A DNA stretch of 21,876 bases, taken from positions 1 through 21,876 of the forward strand of contig JBAYJY010000070.1 of the NCBI GenBank assembly GCA_041664945.1, in the 5' to 3' direction. The stretch's first letter is position 1, and every line of letters starts with the position of its first letter. The notes below the pieces were generated by a model, which worked only from the letters and a program-made list of their open reading frames with translations, did no database searches and had not been told where the DNA came from. Positions 14,599-21,876 of the stretch are shown here, one piece after another. This stretch comes from JBAYJY01 sp041664945 (lineage in GTDB: Bacteria > UBP15 > UBA6099). A program made the translations under genes and the position numbers.

Positions 14599-15339
14599 TC
14601 AACCCGCTTTTGCCATCATCCGCATCAATTCAGCAGATTTAATCGGATCGAAAGCCGCCAGAATGTCGGCCACTGTTTTTTGTTTCATGCTCGTAAGTAT
14701 TTTGACTTTTTCCTGATCGCTAAGATTGTTAAGAATGTCAACTGCTGTGTCCGCGGGCAGCTTTTCGAATATTTTCGCTATTGCGCGATAGTTATCTCCG
14801 CCGCCGAGCACGGGTGAAATCTGGGCGGTAGCGCCCGGAGAAACAATCGCCGGCGGCAAAGAGCCGGGGGCCGAGGCTTGAGAAGCGCCCATCGAAGAGG
14901 GAGCGGCAGCGCCGACTTCGCCTGTCTTCAGGTCGCTGATGTCCTTTTTTACTTTCTTCATTTCGGAAGTAATCGAGGACACGTCGGATGTCACAACCGT
15001 CATCTCGGCAATCGCTTTTTTCAGCGACTCGACTTCGCCTTCAGAGCGTATGAGCTTGCTCTGGAGGTCTTTGACGTCGATTATCGTATCCGGCGAAAGT
15101 TTTTCGGCCCATTTCTCGCGGTGCAGCGGCGCGGTGAGGAAACCGATCACGGGAATGTCCTTGGTTGCTCCGTAAATCCCCTCTTCAACACCCCTGACAG
15201 CGCCTGACATGTGGAGAGCGGCGAGGAAAAATATGAAACTTAACGCTGCAACCGTAATCCAGACCCACAGGAAGCTGCGTTGCTTCGGTTCCGGCTCCGG
15301 CGGAGCTACCGGTTCGGCCTTAACATCTTTTTTTGCCAT
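14599..15339 (-). CDS. MotE/YlxF-like membrane protein with MgtE-N-type C-terminal domain
   Basis: This is a 246-residue protein. A short Pro/Glu/Lys-rich cytoplasmic N-terminus is followed by one membrane helix (about 22-44, FLWVWITVAALSFIFFLAAL). A long predicted coiled coil spans about 88-135 (DLQSKLIRSEGEVESLKKAI onward), followed by a Pro/Ala/Ser/Gly-rich linker (about 140-180). The helical C-terminal domain (about 182-246) contains IFEKLPADTAVDILNNLSDQ and AAFDPIKSAELMRMMA, resembling the N-terminal domain of MgtE and the FliG middle domain. This layout and the place between fliJ and fliK match YlxF of Bacillus. MotE-type proteins chaperone MotC, and the related FlbB of spirochaetes builds the periplasmic collar. 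A structural or chaperone role near the motor is inferred. Confidence 0.82.
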   Translation of the reverse strand: MAKKDVKAEPVAPPEPEPKQRSFLWVWITVAALSFIFFLAALHMSGAVRGVEEGIYGATKDIPVIGFLTAPLHREKWAEKLSPDTIIDVKDLQSKLIRSEGEVESLKKAIAEMTVVTSDVSSITSEMKKVKKDISDLKTGEVGAAAPSSMGASQASAPGSLPPAIVSPGATAQISPVLGGGDNYRAIAKIFEKLPADTAVDILNNLSDQEKVKILTSMKQKTVADILAAFDPIKSAELMRMMAKAG

Positions 15340-15379
15340 GGTTCCGTTTCCCTTTTTTTAATTTTTTAAGTCAGTCCGG

Positions 15380-16042
15380 TCAGCTTCCGCCGCCGGGTTG
15401 AAGCATACTGAGTATGCGTTTGACATATCCCTGTGTTTCTTTATATGGCGGAATGCCTTCGTACGTTTCCACCGCTTTCGGACCGGCGTTATATGCGGCG
15501 AGCGTCTTCGGAATATCGCCTCCGAATTTGTCCATCATCGCGCGCAGATACCGCGCTCCGCCGTCAATGTTTTGCGCCGGATCGAACGGGTTGCTGACAT
15601 TCAGCGAATCAGCCGTTCCCGGCATCAACTGCATCAGCCCCATCGCGCCTTTCGGCGAAACCGCGGCCGGATTGAAATTCGATTCCGTTTTGATAACCGC
15701 TCTTATTAGATCTCCATCGATTCCATATTTATCGCTCGCTTCGGAGATCAAATCGTCAAATTTTATCTCGCCCGGCTTCGGCGTCATCGAGTTCGGGAAA
15801 GTGCCTGGAGCGAACAGGTCGTCTCCGCCGCTTGCTTCCGGTTTCGATGCCGTGGGGGCCGGGATTAGCGATCCGCTGTTCGGCAAGGTCTTCGCCAGTT
15901 CCGCCTTGAAATCTCCATCCTGTTGGACTTTAGGGATTTTCGGCCCGAACCGCTCAGAGATCTGAGAGATACGGTCCATCATATTGAAGATGCCCCATCT
16001 CGAGGGATCGACTTTTATCTGCATAAAATCTTCGTACGGCAT
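15380..16042 (-). CDS. Lytic transglycosylase (SLT domain) in the flagellar operon, without signal peptide
   Basis: This is a 220-residue protein. The C-terminal SLT/goose-lysozyme-type domain (about 98-212) is complete: LIRAVIKTESNFNPAA with catalytic Glu120, KGAMGLMQLMPGTA (131-144), NIDGGARYL (158-166) and AYNAGPKAV (183-191). Such enzymes cut peptidoglycan to let the rod pass. The first 95 residues are polar and Pro-rich, with no Sec signal or lipobox. Export would therefore need another route, possibly the flagellar type III apparatus, as for the muramidase FlgJ. This inference fits its place between fliJ and the MotE-like gene. AAAGGA lies eight bases before the ATG at 16042; an ATG at codon 7 is less supported. 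Confidence 0.9.
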   Translation of the reverse strand: MPYEDFMQIKVDPSRWGIFNMMDRISQISERFGPKIPKVQQDGDFKAELAKTLPNSGSLIPAPTASKPEASGGDDLFAPGTFPNSMTPKPGEIKFDDLISEASDKYGIDGDLIRAVIKTESNFNPAAVSPKGAMGLMQLMPGTADSLNVSNPFDPAQNIDGGARYLRAMMDKFGGDIPKTLAAYNAGPKAVETYEGIPPYKETQGYVKRILSMLQPGGGS

Positions 16043-16059
16043 TTTTTATCCTTTGCTTA

Positions 16060-16539
16060 TCAGAACATCCGGTTGGCCATCGCCGCGGGGTCAAGTCCCT
16101 TGCTCGCCCGAATGTGCTTGATCGTGGATACGTCGTCGAGCATCTTCTGATACGCGAGGCCTTCCGCATATTGATATTTTTTGAAGGCGTGTTCGCGCGC
16201 GCGAACCATCACTTCTTTTCCCCTCTTCGCTTCAATCAACGCCTGCTGCGCCTTCGCCATCTGAATCTTCGCGGCGCGGATTCGTTCGTCCTGCGTAATT
16301 ATCCGTTTTTCAATTACAAATATATATGACTGGAAAAAAGACATGCGGGAGACCGACACATCTTCTTTCGCCGCTTCCGTCCTCATCGCCTCGTGATACT
16401 GGAGCCGCATTTCACGCAGCACATCGCCCCTCTGTTTCTCCTTAAAATATATGCGTTGTTTTTCGGCGAGCTCCATTTTCTTCTGCTCTTCGAGGAACTC
16501 GCGGTATTTTTCGACGGCTTCGAGCCGAAACTTAAACAT
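16060..16539 (-). CDS. fliJ: Flagellar export chaperone-escort protein FliJ
   Basis: This 159-residue protein is almost entirely charged and helical. It opens with FKFRLEAVEKYREFLEEQKK (2-21), the usual FliJ N-terminus, and continues as an antiparallel coiled coil rich in Glu, Lys, Gln and Arg. FliJ is the stalk of the export ATPase FliI and passes empty chaperones on. Its length is close to the family norm (about 147). It begins two bases after the fliI stop, consistent with coupled translation. The primary sequence of FliJ is weakly conserved, so the call rests on the N-terminus and position. Confidence 0.88.
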   Translation of the reverse strand: MFKFRLEAVEKYREFLEEQKKMELAEKQRIYFKEKQRGDVLREMRLQYHEAMRTEAAKEDVSVSRMSFFQSYIFVIEKRIITQDERIRAAKIQMAKAQQALIEAKRGKEVMVRAREHAFKKYQYAEGLAYQKMLDDVSTIKHIRASKGLDPAAMANRMF

Positions 16540-16541
16540 GG

Positions 16542-17873
16542 TTATGAGAACAGCCCTTTCAGCGTCGTCTGCGCGTCTTCGTATTCAACCTTTTCGAAAA
16601 GCCCTTGCTTTATGTATCCGTTCATGCGCTCGATGCGCGAAATCGCATAGTCAATTTTGGGATTGCTGTCTTTTACGTAAGCGCCGATGTTGATCAGATC
16701 CTCGGAATCGCGGAATACAGCCATCACTTCCACAAAGCGGCGGGCAAGTTGCATGTGCTGCTCGGAAGTGACATCGGACATTACGCGGCTGATGCTTTGC
16801 AGAACGTCCACCGACGGGTAGATATTTCGCGCCGCGAGATCGCGCGAAAGCACGATATGTCCGTCGAGAATCGAGCGCACAGTGTCCGCAACCGGCTCGT
16901 TCATATCGTCAGCCTCAACCAGCACATTATAGAGACCTGTTATCGAGCCGCGTTCCGCCATGCCGCTGCGTTCCAGCAGCTTAGGAAGCGCGGAAAAAAG
17001 CGAGGGGGTGTAACCTCTTGTGGTTGGCGGCTCGCCCGTGGCGAGTCCGATCTCGCGTTGCGCGAACGCAAACCGCGTGATCGAGTCAATCATCAGCACC
17101 ACATGCTTGCCCTGATCCCTGAAGAATTCAGCAATCGTGGTAGCGAGATACGCGCCCTTTAAGCGTGTGAGCGGCGACTGGTCGGAAGTCGCGACAACTA
17201 CAACAGACCGAGCGAGCCCCTCTTCCCCGAGGTCGCGTTCTATAAACTCGCGCACTTCACGTCCGCGCTCGCCGATTAGACCGATAACATTGATGTCGGC
17301 TTTCGTAAATCTGGCGATCATTCCCATAACAGAGCTTTTTCCTACGCCTGAGCCAGAGAAAACGCCGACGCGCTGTCCTTTTCCTACGGTAAGAAGGCCG
17401 TCAACCGCCCTGATCCCAAGCGGCATCGGCTCTGTGATTCGTTTTCGTTTTAGAGGCTTCGGCGGCGCCGCATAAATCGGAAATGGCATGGCGCCGGCAA
17501 TCGGGCCTTTCCCGTCAATCGGGTTTCCAAGCCCGTCAACAACACGGCCGAGGATATTGTTGGAAATCATAACTGAAACAGGCCGGCCGGATGCATGAAC
17601 TTCGTTGCCGGGACTGATGCCGTGCATTTCGCCGAAAGGCATGAGAAGCAGCTTCTCCCCGCGAAATCCTACAACTTCGCAAGGAATCGGAGCGCTTCCG
17701 TTATTAGTGTAGATCGTGCACATCTCGCCCATGGCGGCGCCCGGCCCGAGCGACTCGATCAATACTCCGATCACATCCGTCACGCGGCCTATTTGCCGGA
17801 CCAGATTCAAGTTGCCTATAAGCTTCTTGAAATCTTCAACCCGGTTCGATGTCCCGAAAAGCTCTGCGCTCAT
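16542..17873 (-). CDS. fliI: Flagellum-specific export ATPase FliI
   Basis: This 443-residue protein is related to the F1-ATPase beta subunit. An N-terminal beta-barrel (about 25-100) precedes the ATPase core. The Walker A motif is SGSGVGKSS (173-181, Lys179) and the Walker B motif is HVVLMID (257-263, Asp263). The catalytic Glu lies in GLIGERGREVREF (198-210), and RGYTPSLFSALPKLLERSGM is the typical family stretch. FliI forms a hexamer with FliH and FliJ at the export gate and energises loading of rod, hook and filament proteins. All catalytic residues are present. A hairpin spanning the fliH stop lies in the 41-base gap before it. Confidence 0.97.
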   Translation of the reverse strand: MSAELFGTSNRVEDFKKLIGNLNLVRQIGRVTDVIGVLIESLGPGAAMGEMCTIYTNNGSAPIPCEVVGFRGEKLLLMPFGEMHGISPGNEVHASGRPVSVMISNNILGRVVDGLGNPIDGKGPIAGAMPFPIYAAPPKPLKRKRITEPMPLGIRAVDGLLTVGKGQRVGVFSGSGVGKSSVMGMIARFTKADINVIGLIGERGREVREFIERDLGEEGLARSVVVVATSDQSPLTRLKGAYLATTIAEFFRDQGKHVVLMIDSITRFAFAQREIGLATGEPPTTRGYTPSLFSALPKLLERSGMAERGSITGLYNVLVEADDMNEPVADTVRSILDGHIVLSRDLAARNIYPSVDVLQSISRVMSDVTSEQHMQLARRFVEVMAVFRDSEDLINIGAYVKDSNPKIDYAISRIERMNGYIKQGLFEKVEYEDAQTTLKGLFS

Positions 17874-17896
17874 ACCTTATATATACTCCGTATTTC

Positions 17897-17920
17897 GCGT
17901 CCCGCACGCGCGGGTCACGC
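17897..17920 (-). other. Intercistronic hairpin across the fliH stop codon
   Basis: The minus-strand RNA can fold GCGU/ACGC and CCCGC/GCGGG (nine pairs) with a two-base GA bulge and a GCGU loop. The fliH UGA stop lies within the 5' arm. No U run follows, so it is not an intrinsic terminator. It may act in message processing or in the relative translation of fliH and fliI. Confidence 0.5.
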
Positions 17921-18784
17921 CTTTACTTCATCCTGATCCAACGCATTGATCACTGTGTCATGCACTTCAGCGAACTGCCGGTCGATACGCGCGTCCACGG
18001 ATCCGCTCTCGGTCTGAACAATGCAGCCGCCCGGCTCAACCTGCGGCGACGCCTTGAACTTAAGCGATTCGTATCCGTCCAACACGGCTCGTATCTGATC
18101 GCTTCCGCTCTTAAGAACCTCGAGATCGAGCGGGTTAACATGAACGATGAACTGCTTCTTGAAACTAACCTTGCTCAGCGCGTTTTTGACTACGCTAAGA
18201 ACTGTGTTCGGGTCCGTCATTATTTCCTTGTGAAGCACTTTTTCAGCAACCGCCATCGCCATTTTAGCGATGTCTTTCTGGGAATCCGTGAGAATTTCAA
18301 TGTGATAATTCTTAAGCTGTTCTATAACCTGCTGCATCATGCTGAGAGCAGCCGCATTCTCTTGTATGCCAGTCTGTTTTCCCTTGCTGTAGCCGTCTTC
18401 ATAACCTTTTTTATAACCGGCTTCCTCGCCTGAAGAAAAACCGGCGGCATAAGCGTCTTTTTTATTCGCATCCGCTTCGGAGGCTGCTTGTGTGCGCATA
18501 GCCTGCGCATCCTGCTGGACCTGAGCGCGAAGTTGCTCTATGTCCCGATTCGCCTGCTGCATAGCAAGTTGCGCCTGGTCCTTGCCCTTCTGGATGATCG
18601 AGGCCGCTTCTCGCTGCACGGCTTCCATGTCTATCTGAGATTGCGCCGGCGCGCTTTGAGCCCCGCCGTTTCCGCCGGTTTCAGCCGCTTCCTGCTCCGG
18701 GATTTCTTCCGGAAACTCGGCGAAACTCATGGCGATGATCTGCGCTCTGTGGTTCTCTATCTCTTCTGTTTTAATTATCCTCAT
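17915..18784 (-). CDS. fliH: Flagellar export ATPase regulator FliH
   Basis: This is a 289-residue protein. A polar, Gln/Ala-rich helical N-terminal half (about 50-110) leads into a run of glycines at every fourth position from 115 to 139 (GFSSGEEAGYKKGYEDGYSK onward). This gives six overlapping GxxxG units, a known hallmark of FliH helices. The C-terminal domain (about 145-289) resembles the V/F-ATPase stator E/delta subunit: KMAMAVAEKVLHKEI, FIVHVNPLDLEVL, PGGCIVQTESGSVDARID. FliH dimers bind the FliI N-terminus and tether it to the C-ring. It lies 29 bases after fliG and 41 before fliI. Length is slightly above the Salmonella protein (235). Confidence 0.93.
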   Translation of the reverse strand: MRIIKTEEIENHRAQIIAMSFAEFPEEIPEQEAAETGGNGGAQSAPAQSQIDMEAVQREAASIIQKGKDQAQLAMQQANRDIEQLRAQVQQDAQAMRTQAASEADANKKDAYAAGFSSGEEAGYKKGYEDGYSKGKQTGIQENAAALSMMQQVIEQLKNYHIEILTDSQKDIAKMAMAVAEKVLHKEIMTDPNTVLSVVKNALSKVSFKKQFIVHVNPLDLEVLKSGSDQIRAVLDGYESLKFKASPQVEPGGCIVQTESGSVDARIDRQFAEVHDTVINALDQDEVKA

Positions 18785-18813
18785 GCTAACCTGCCCGTAT
18801 CAGTTTTTTCAGC

Positions 18814-19827
18814 TTACAGCATTCCGCCGCCCTCGGACCTGTAGTCCGCGATTTCGCCGGATTCGATCATGCCGCGAATTGTGTTTACGATATGCTGTTG
18901 CGCCTCTTCGATGTCTCGCAACCTCACAGGACCGGCGTATTCCATGTCTTCGCGCAACATATCCGCGGCGCGCTTCGACATGTTTCCGTACACTTTCCCC
19001 TGCACTTCTTCCTTCATGTTCTTTAGCGCGGTGGCGAGCTGCGCGCTTTCCACCTGCCTCAGCACCTGCTGCAGGTCGCGGTCGCCAATCTTTGTGATGT
19101 CTTCGAACACGAACATGCGTTTCTTGATTTCTTCAGCCAGTTCCGCGTCCTCTTCCGAGAGTTTATCCATGATCTCGGATTCCGTTTTGCGTCCGACCCT
19201 GTTCAATATCTCTACGATTCCGCTAACGCCGCCAGCTTCGGTGTATTCCGGCGAAAGAACCATGGAGAGCTTCTTTTCCAAAACCTTTTCAACTTCCTTG
19301 ATTACCTCCGGGCTCGTGCGGTCCATAGTCGCGATTCGTTTTGTAATCGAGACCTGCAGGGCCGGATCATTGAGGTTTTTAAGGATGTAAGCGGCCTGCG
19401 ATGACTGGAGGTAAGAAAGTATAAGAGCGATGGTCTGCGGGTGTTCGTTGCGAATGAAATTGAGGAGCTGGTTGGGATCGGTCTTTCTCGCAAAGTCGAA
19501 TGGAGCCGTGTCGAGGAAAGTGGATAGCCTGTTGATGACGTCCATTGCCTTTCCGGTTCCGAGAGCGCGTTCGAGAACTTCGCGGGCGTAGTCTATGCCG
19601 CCGGCAAGGATGTACTCTTTCGCCATCGCGAGGTTATAGAACTCCTCGAGCACTTCGGCTTTCATCTTCGGCGTCAGCTTATTCAGGCTGGCGATCTCGA
19701 GCGTCATCCTCTCTATCTCATTATCGGATAGATGCTTGAAGATTTCCGCGGAAATCTCCGGTCCGAGCGCAACCATTAACATGGCCGCTTTTTTGATTCC
19801 GGTCGATTTTTCGTCGTATTTTGCCAT
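18814..19827 (-). CDS. fliG: Flagellar motor switch protein FliG
   Basis: This 337-residue protein has normal length. The N-terminal domain that binds FliF covers about 1-105. The middle domain contains the EHPQ motif (Glu128-Gln131), which binds FliM, followed by TIALILSYL. The C-terminal torque helix region includes IKKRMFVFEDITKIGDRDLQ and QVESAQLATALKNMKEEV, with the charged residues that face the stator. FliG joins the MS ring to the C ring and converts stator action into rotation and switching. The ATG is preceded by GGAGCGGAAGG. It lies 42 bases after fliF. Confidence 0.97.
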   Translation of the reverse strand: MAKYDEKSTGIKKAAMLMVALGPEISAEIFKHLSDNEIERMTLEIASLNKLTPKMKAEVLEEFYNLAMAKEYILAGGIDYAREVLERALGTGKAMDVINRLSTFLDTAPFDFARKTDPNQLLNFIRNEHPQTIALILSYLQSSQAAYILKNLNDPALQVSITKRIATMDRTSPEVIKEVEKVLEKKLSMVLSPEYTEAGGVSGIVEILNRVGRKTESEIMDKLSEEDAELAEEIKKRMFVFEDITKIGDRDLQQVLRQVESAQLATALKNMKEEVQGKVYGNMSKRAADMLREDMEYAGPVRLRDIEEAQQHIVNTIRGMIESGEIADYRSEGGGML

Positions 19828-19869
19828 GCCTTCCGCTCCTGTCAGGTTAATCGTCTTTAGTTGTAAATA

Positions 19870-21504
19870 TTATCCCATATCCGAGAAAAGCCATGAGCGC
19901 ACTATCAGCGCCGCGCCTTCCGGATCGTCGTTGATCATTCTCAGCACTTCTTCCTTTATCTTCTCCCGCGTCCGCTGCTCTTCCGTCAGTTCCGGCATAA
20001 GAAGTTCCTCCACGGGCACCGCTTCCTCTATCACATCCTCTTCTATGAACGATTCTTCAGGCACTTCCTCTTTGACAACGGAGGCGCGCAGCGCGAAGAA
20101 CGAAAGCAGGAAGATGCAAATAACCGAGAGAGCTATAAGAATGATATAAGCAATCATTTTGATTCTTTCTCTTCTCGCCTGCTCCTGCCAGTCGAATCTG
20201 ATGCCCTGAGTTCCCGGCTGGAACTTAATCGGGATTACGGAGACCATGTCGCCGCGCGTCGGGTCGAGGTTGGCCGCCGCTGTCACATTAGCGATTATGT
20301 CGTTGATCCGGCGCCGCGTCAGGTAAGTCGCCTGAGCGGTTGTGGCCTGCTTTGCTTCGCCGAAAGTAAGGTCCTCGTTGAGCATGACGGCAACTGACAG
20401 CCGGCGGATGTCGCCTTGATTCTTTTGCTTCTTGTCCAGCAATCGCGTGATTTCGTAGTTGCGGGTTTCTTCCGACCGGTTATATTCGGCGTTGCCTTCT
20501 GCGAGCCCTTTGTAGCCTGGTATGTTCGAAGTCGTGCCGGGCACTCCTATTTCGGGAACGGTGCCGGTTCCGAGATATTTTTCTTCAATGAGCTGCTCGC
20601 TTCTCACGACTCCGCTGTCGCCGACGACCGGTTTGTAGATCTCATCTTCTGTCGTGTGGACGTCGAAATCGAGTTCGGCGGAAACAACGACTACGCAATT
20701 CTCTTCGCCGAGCACTTTGGAGAGCGCTTTGTAAATCTTGTCCTGATAGAGGTCTTCAATGAGTTTTTTGTGTTGAAGCTGCAACTGCGTAAGCTTCATT
20801 TTTTCCGCGAGCTGCTGTTTCTCGTCTATGTCGGAGAGGATGTTTCCCGCGGAATCGACAACAGTGACATTCTTTGGGTCAAGGCCTTCGATCGAAGCGG
20901 CGATGAGGTGAACTATGCCGCGGACCTGTTCCTCGTTGAGATTCTTTTTGCTTTTAAGTTGTAGCGCGACGGAAGCGGTGGATTTTTCCTGAGTGTCAAC
21001 GAAAAGGCTGGGTTCCGGCTGCACGATCATGACGCGCGCTTTTTCGACCGCGTCCAATCCCATAATCGTTCGCGAGAGCTCGCCTTCCTTCGCGCGTTGC
21101 AGGTTGACTTTCTGCGTGAAATCCGTAACGCCGAGCCGCGTCTGGTCGAATAATTCATAGCCGACAGTGCCCTTGGCGGGGAGACCCTTAGATGCGAGCT
21201 CAAGCCGCTTTTCGAGGACGTCTTTCTTGCCTACGAGAACCGCGGTGCCTTCAGCTTCGAGTCTGTACGGCGTATTGGTCTTCTTGAGATCCTGAACAAT
21301 TGCGTTCGCGTCTTCGGATTCGAGGTTTGTGAACAGAGGTTCGTATTTCGGCTGTCCTGCTCTCAACGCCGCGAATAACAACAAACCGAAAATACCGATT
21401 ATTATCGCTCCGCCGCCCAATCCAACCGCTAACTGCTGGCGCTTGTTCAGCTTTCTCCAGAATTCCAGCGCGCTATTTTTTATTGCTTCGAATCGTTCTC
21501 TCAT
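19870..21504 (-). CDS. fliF: Flagellar MS-ring protein FliF
   Basis: This 544-residue protein agrees with family length (about 540-560). The first membrane helix is at about 27-49 (after KLNKRQQL). A periplasmic ring-building region follows, with EPLFTNLESEDANAIVQDL, KGTVGYELFDQ, VNLQRAKEGELSRTI and ARVMIVQPEPSLF. The region around 300-345 (Gly, Pro, Asn, Thr-rich) matches the flexible loop of the beta collar. The second helix spans about 450-473, and the acidic tail ends in GAALIVRSWL, the FliG-binding segment. GGGAG lies nine bases before the ATG. It lies 37 bases after fliE. Confidence 0.97.
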   Translation of the reverse strand: MRERFEAIKNSALEFWRKLNKRQQLAVGLGGGAIIIGIFGLLLFAALRAGQPKYEPLFTNLESEDANAIVQDLKKTNTPYRLEAEGTAVLVGKKDVLEKRLELASKGLPAKGTVGYELFDQTRLGVTDFTQKVNLQRAKEGELSRTIMGLDAVEKARVMIVQPEPSLFVDTQEKSTASVALQLKSKKNLNEEQVRGIVHLIAASIEGLDPKNVTVVDSAGNILSDIDEKQQLAEKMKLTQLQLQHKKLIEDLYQDKIYKALSKVLGEENCVVVVSAELDFDVHTTEDEIYKPVVGDSGVVRSEQLIEEKYLGTGTVPEIGVPGTTSNIPGYKGLAEGNAEYNRSEETRNYEITRLLDKKQKNQGDIRRLSVAVMLNEDLTFGEAKQATTAQATYLTRRRINDIIANVTAAANLDPTRGDMVSVIPIKFQPGTQGIRFDWQEQARRERIKMIAYIILIALSVICIFLLSFFALRASVVKEEVPEESFIEEDVIEEAVPVEELLMPELTEEQRTREKIKEEVLRMINDDPEGAALIVRSWLFSDMG

Positions 21505-21541
21505 TCGCAGGTCTCCCGCGTTAAAATTTATATTTCAAGCG

Positions 21542-21847
21542 TTACATCGCAGTGCGCATAATCGTGTTATAGGCTTCCATCAGGCGATCTCTGATTTCGA
21601 GCGTCAATTGTAGAGAGAGGCTCGCTTTTTCCATCGCGATGGTCACTTCGTGGATGTCTTTTATCTCGCCCATCGCAAGTTGAAACGTTTTAGTGTCGGC
21701 ATCGATCATCCGGTCATTAGTCGCGCTTATCGCGTTCTTCAAAATTTCGCCGAATGTCGGGTCTTCCTTTTTAATCGGATCGGTCTCAAACGGAGTCGGT
21801 GAACTCGGCCTGACTGGACCGATTGACATTGACTGATCTATTCCCAT
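21542..21847 (-). CDS. fliE: Flagellar hook-basal body protein FliE
   Basis: This 101-residue protein has the usual length for FliE. The conserved C-terminal half has FQLAMGEIKDIHEVTIAMEK (55-74) and SLQLTLEIRDRLMEAYNTIM (78-97). FliE is an early export substrate that joins the MS ring to the proximal rod. The ATG at 21847 has GGGG about eight bases upstream. The frame stays open to the window edge, so a longer N-terminus cannot be excluded, but Pro/Ser-rich starts like this one are common in the family. By the usual order flgC should lie immediately upstream, outside the window. Confidence 0.95.
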   Translation of the reverse strand: MGIDQSMSIGPVRPSSPTPFETDPIKKEDPTFGEILKNAISATNDRMIDADTKTFQLAMGEIKDIHEVTIAMEKASLSLQLTLEIRDRLMEAYNTIMRTAM

Positions 21848-21876
21848 TTTGGTATACCCCAGAGTTTCAGATGCCG

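Noticed and set aside
19736..20964. Open frames on the plus strand across fliG and fliF
   Set aside because: They lie opposite strongly conserved flagellar genes, have no ribosome sites or recognisable domains, and reflect codon bias of the real genes.
21848..21876. End of an upstream gene, expected to be flgC
   Set aside because: Only 29 bases remain. Two frames reach a stop (one at 21867-21869, one inside fliE), and neither can be recognised as FlgC.

Overview
This window is a bacterial chromosome segment of moderate GC, and every gene I can support lies on the minus strand. The right 60% is the core of a large flagellar (fla/che-type) operon. Read in the direction of transcription it is fliE, fliF, fliG, fliH, fliI, fliJ, a lytic transglycosylase, a MotE/YlxF-like membrane protein, fliK, flgD, a small conserved flagellar-operon protein (TIGR02530 type), and flgE. 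This order matches the fla operon of Bacillota and spirochaetes, with one insertion: the transglycosylase. The operon ends in a textbook intrinsic terminator just after flgE. Start sites are mostly preceded by good Shine-Dalgarno sequences, some of them nearly full complements of the 16S 3' tail.

The left 40% is metabolic. A lone radical SAM protein (6735-8111) follows the flagellar terminator. Next comes a compact four-gene operon: a TIM-barrel protein, an FGGY sugar kinase, a glycerol-1-phosphate dehydrogenase (AraM/EgsA)-like dehydrogenase and a DeoR-family repressor. It looks like an uncharacterised sugar or polyol catabolic operon with its own regulator. Beyond it, running off the left edge, is a long reading frame for a membrane-anchored glycoside hydrolase family 2 (GH2)-like protein. 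It appears to lack both catalytic glutamates and has extra membrane helices at its C-terminal end. GTTGT/ACAAC-type sequences occur in front of both the TIM-barrel gene and the GH2-like gene, so the DeoR protein may control both.

The flagellar proteins have several unusual traits. FlgE is about 1006 residues, more than twice the Salmonella length, and FliK (701) is also long. FlgE carries a Lys167/Cys180-Asn181 arrangement with the same 13-residue spacing as the Lys165/Cys178 pair that forms lysinoalanine cross-links in spirochaete hooks. This trait, with the operon order, hints at a spirochaete or a lineage sharing that hook chemistry. The window alone does not settle the taxonomy, and an uncultivated or PVC-like Gram-negative lineage is also possible.

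The most interesting leads are the predicted GH2 pseudoenzyme, the possible hook cross-link, the undefined catabolic pathway with its shared operator motif, and the structured 273-base leader in front of flgE.
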